Positions 63,759-64,000 of a stretch of 64,000 nt of DNA are shown here, piece by piece. The translations under genes were made by a program, and so were the position numbers. Below the pieces are notes generated by a model. That model did not search any database. It had not been told where the DNA came from and saw nothing but the letters and a program-made list of their open reading frames with translations. The stretch is from Campylobacter concisus UNSWCS (GTDB lineage: Bacteria > Campylobacterota > Campylobacteria > Campylobacterales > Campylobacteraceae). The stretch is taken from assembly GCF_000466685.1 (NCBI RefSeq), contig NZ_ANNG01000044.1, positions 1 through 64,000 of the forward strand, given 5' to 3'. Position 1 is the first letter of the stretch, and each line of letters begins with the position of its first letter.

Positions 63759-64000
63759 TTATAGTTTACCCAGATTTAACTCTATTATGATTTGTTCTAA
63801 AAATTCATCTTGTTCTAAAAAATGAAGCCTTTTATATATAGCCGACAAGTTATCATTTGCTGGCAATAAAATATACAAAAAATTGTGTATTTCATCCTTG
63901 TATTTTTGAGATTTTATTTCATATAGCTTTTCTAACAAACTTCTCATGGCACCTTGTAGTCTAAAATCAGATTTTACATAAATGTAGTTTATATAAACAA
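63759..64000 (-). CDS. GNAT acetyltransferase, C-terminal part
   Basis: The frame is open from the right edge to the stop at 63759; an internal ATG (63947) is probably not the start. The visible ~79 residues include VKSDFRLQGAMRSLLEKL, where R-x-x-G-A-M fits the acetyl-CoA pyrophosphate loop (motif A), and ANDNLSAIYKRLHFLEQDEF, the N-x-x-A-x-x-L/I-Y-x-x-x-x-F motif B of GNAT enzymes. The N-terminal part and the true start lie outside the window. The substrate is unknown. Confidence 0.7.
   Translation of the reverse strand, partial: VYINYIYVKSDFRLQGAMRSLLEKLYEIKSQKYKDEIHNFLYILLPANDNLSAIYKRLHFLEQDEFLEQIIIELNLGKL

Overview
The window looks like chromosomal DNA of a Campylobacter, probably a non-jejuni species of the C. 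concisus type. This is inferred from gene content and order, not from a database search. The kdsA/ribH/nusB/pyrF block, der-aroK-trpS-serS-pflB, the Ftr1/P19 iron operon, the selenocysteine formate dehydrogenase with selA/selB, and carboxynorspermidine dehydrogenase are a typical Campylobacter set. Intergenic DNA is very AT-rich and promoters are mostly an isolated TATAAT box.

1-5.2 kb is an accessory zone. It holds the start of a Cj0814-like flagellum-secreted protein, a 757-bp stretch packed with inverted repeats, a MobV-like relaxase split over two frames, a StbD/RelE-type toxin-antitoxin pair, a small membrane protein, a G8 tract, and a decayed fragment of a second toxin-antitoxin copy. 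It is followed by a very short LapA-type (retention module) adhesin at 5.2-6.8 kb.

7-15.7 kb (minus strand) carries a PP-loop protein, then a five-gene peptide/N-acyl-amino-acid catabolic cluster (M20C hydrolase, AbgA-like hydrolase, PepE, DcuC, PepT), then dnaG. Divergent from dnaG runs a LapB-like TPR/rubredoxin protein with rnhA, rnc and aroC, then a torA-like pseudogene, and an SOS-type Y-family polymerase with a YolD-like partner.

21.9-37.9 kb is the conserved block known from C. jejuni Cj0381c-Cj0390 (pyrF, nusB, ribH, kdsA, EamA, der, aroK, trpS, serS, pflB). It is interrupted by a haem-type TonB receptor, a paired SMR exporter and a lipoprotein, by an unknown gene, and by a 716-bp array of non-coding repeats between aroK and trpS.

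38-47.4 kb is the Fur-type iron operon: Ftr1 permease, P19, DUF2318 membrane Fe-S protein, two FtsX-like permeases, an ABC ATPase and a thioredoxin-like lipoprotein, with a TraT-like lipoprotein and a DUF2920 protein behind it. 47.6-58.9 kb is the formate dehydrogenase and selenium region: FdhB, a TGA-containing FdhA with a SECIS-like hairpin, a Tat-leader mini-protein, a DsbC-like protein, SelB and SelA on the minus strand, and a polyferredoxin, a TorD-like chaperone and a Met/His-tailed membrane protein on the plus strand. The window ends with rmuC, a Bcr/CflA exporter, a second array of the same non-coding repeat family with two 212-bp tandem units and a long hairpin, carboxynorspermidine dehydrogenase and the C-terminal part of a GNAT acetyltransferase.

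The best candidate for something undescribed is the repeat family shared by 32155-32870 and 61706-62443.
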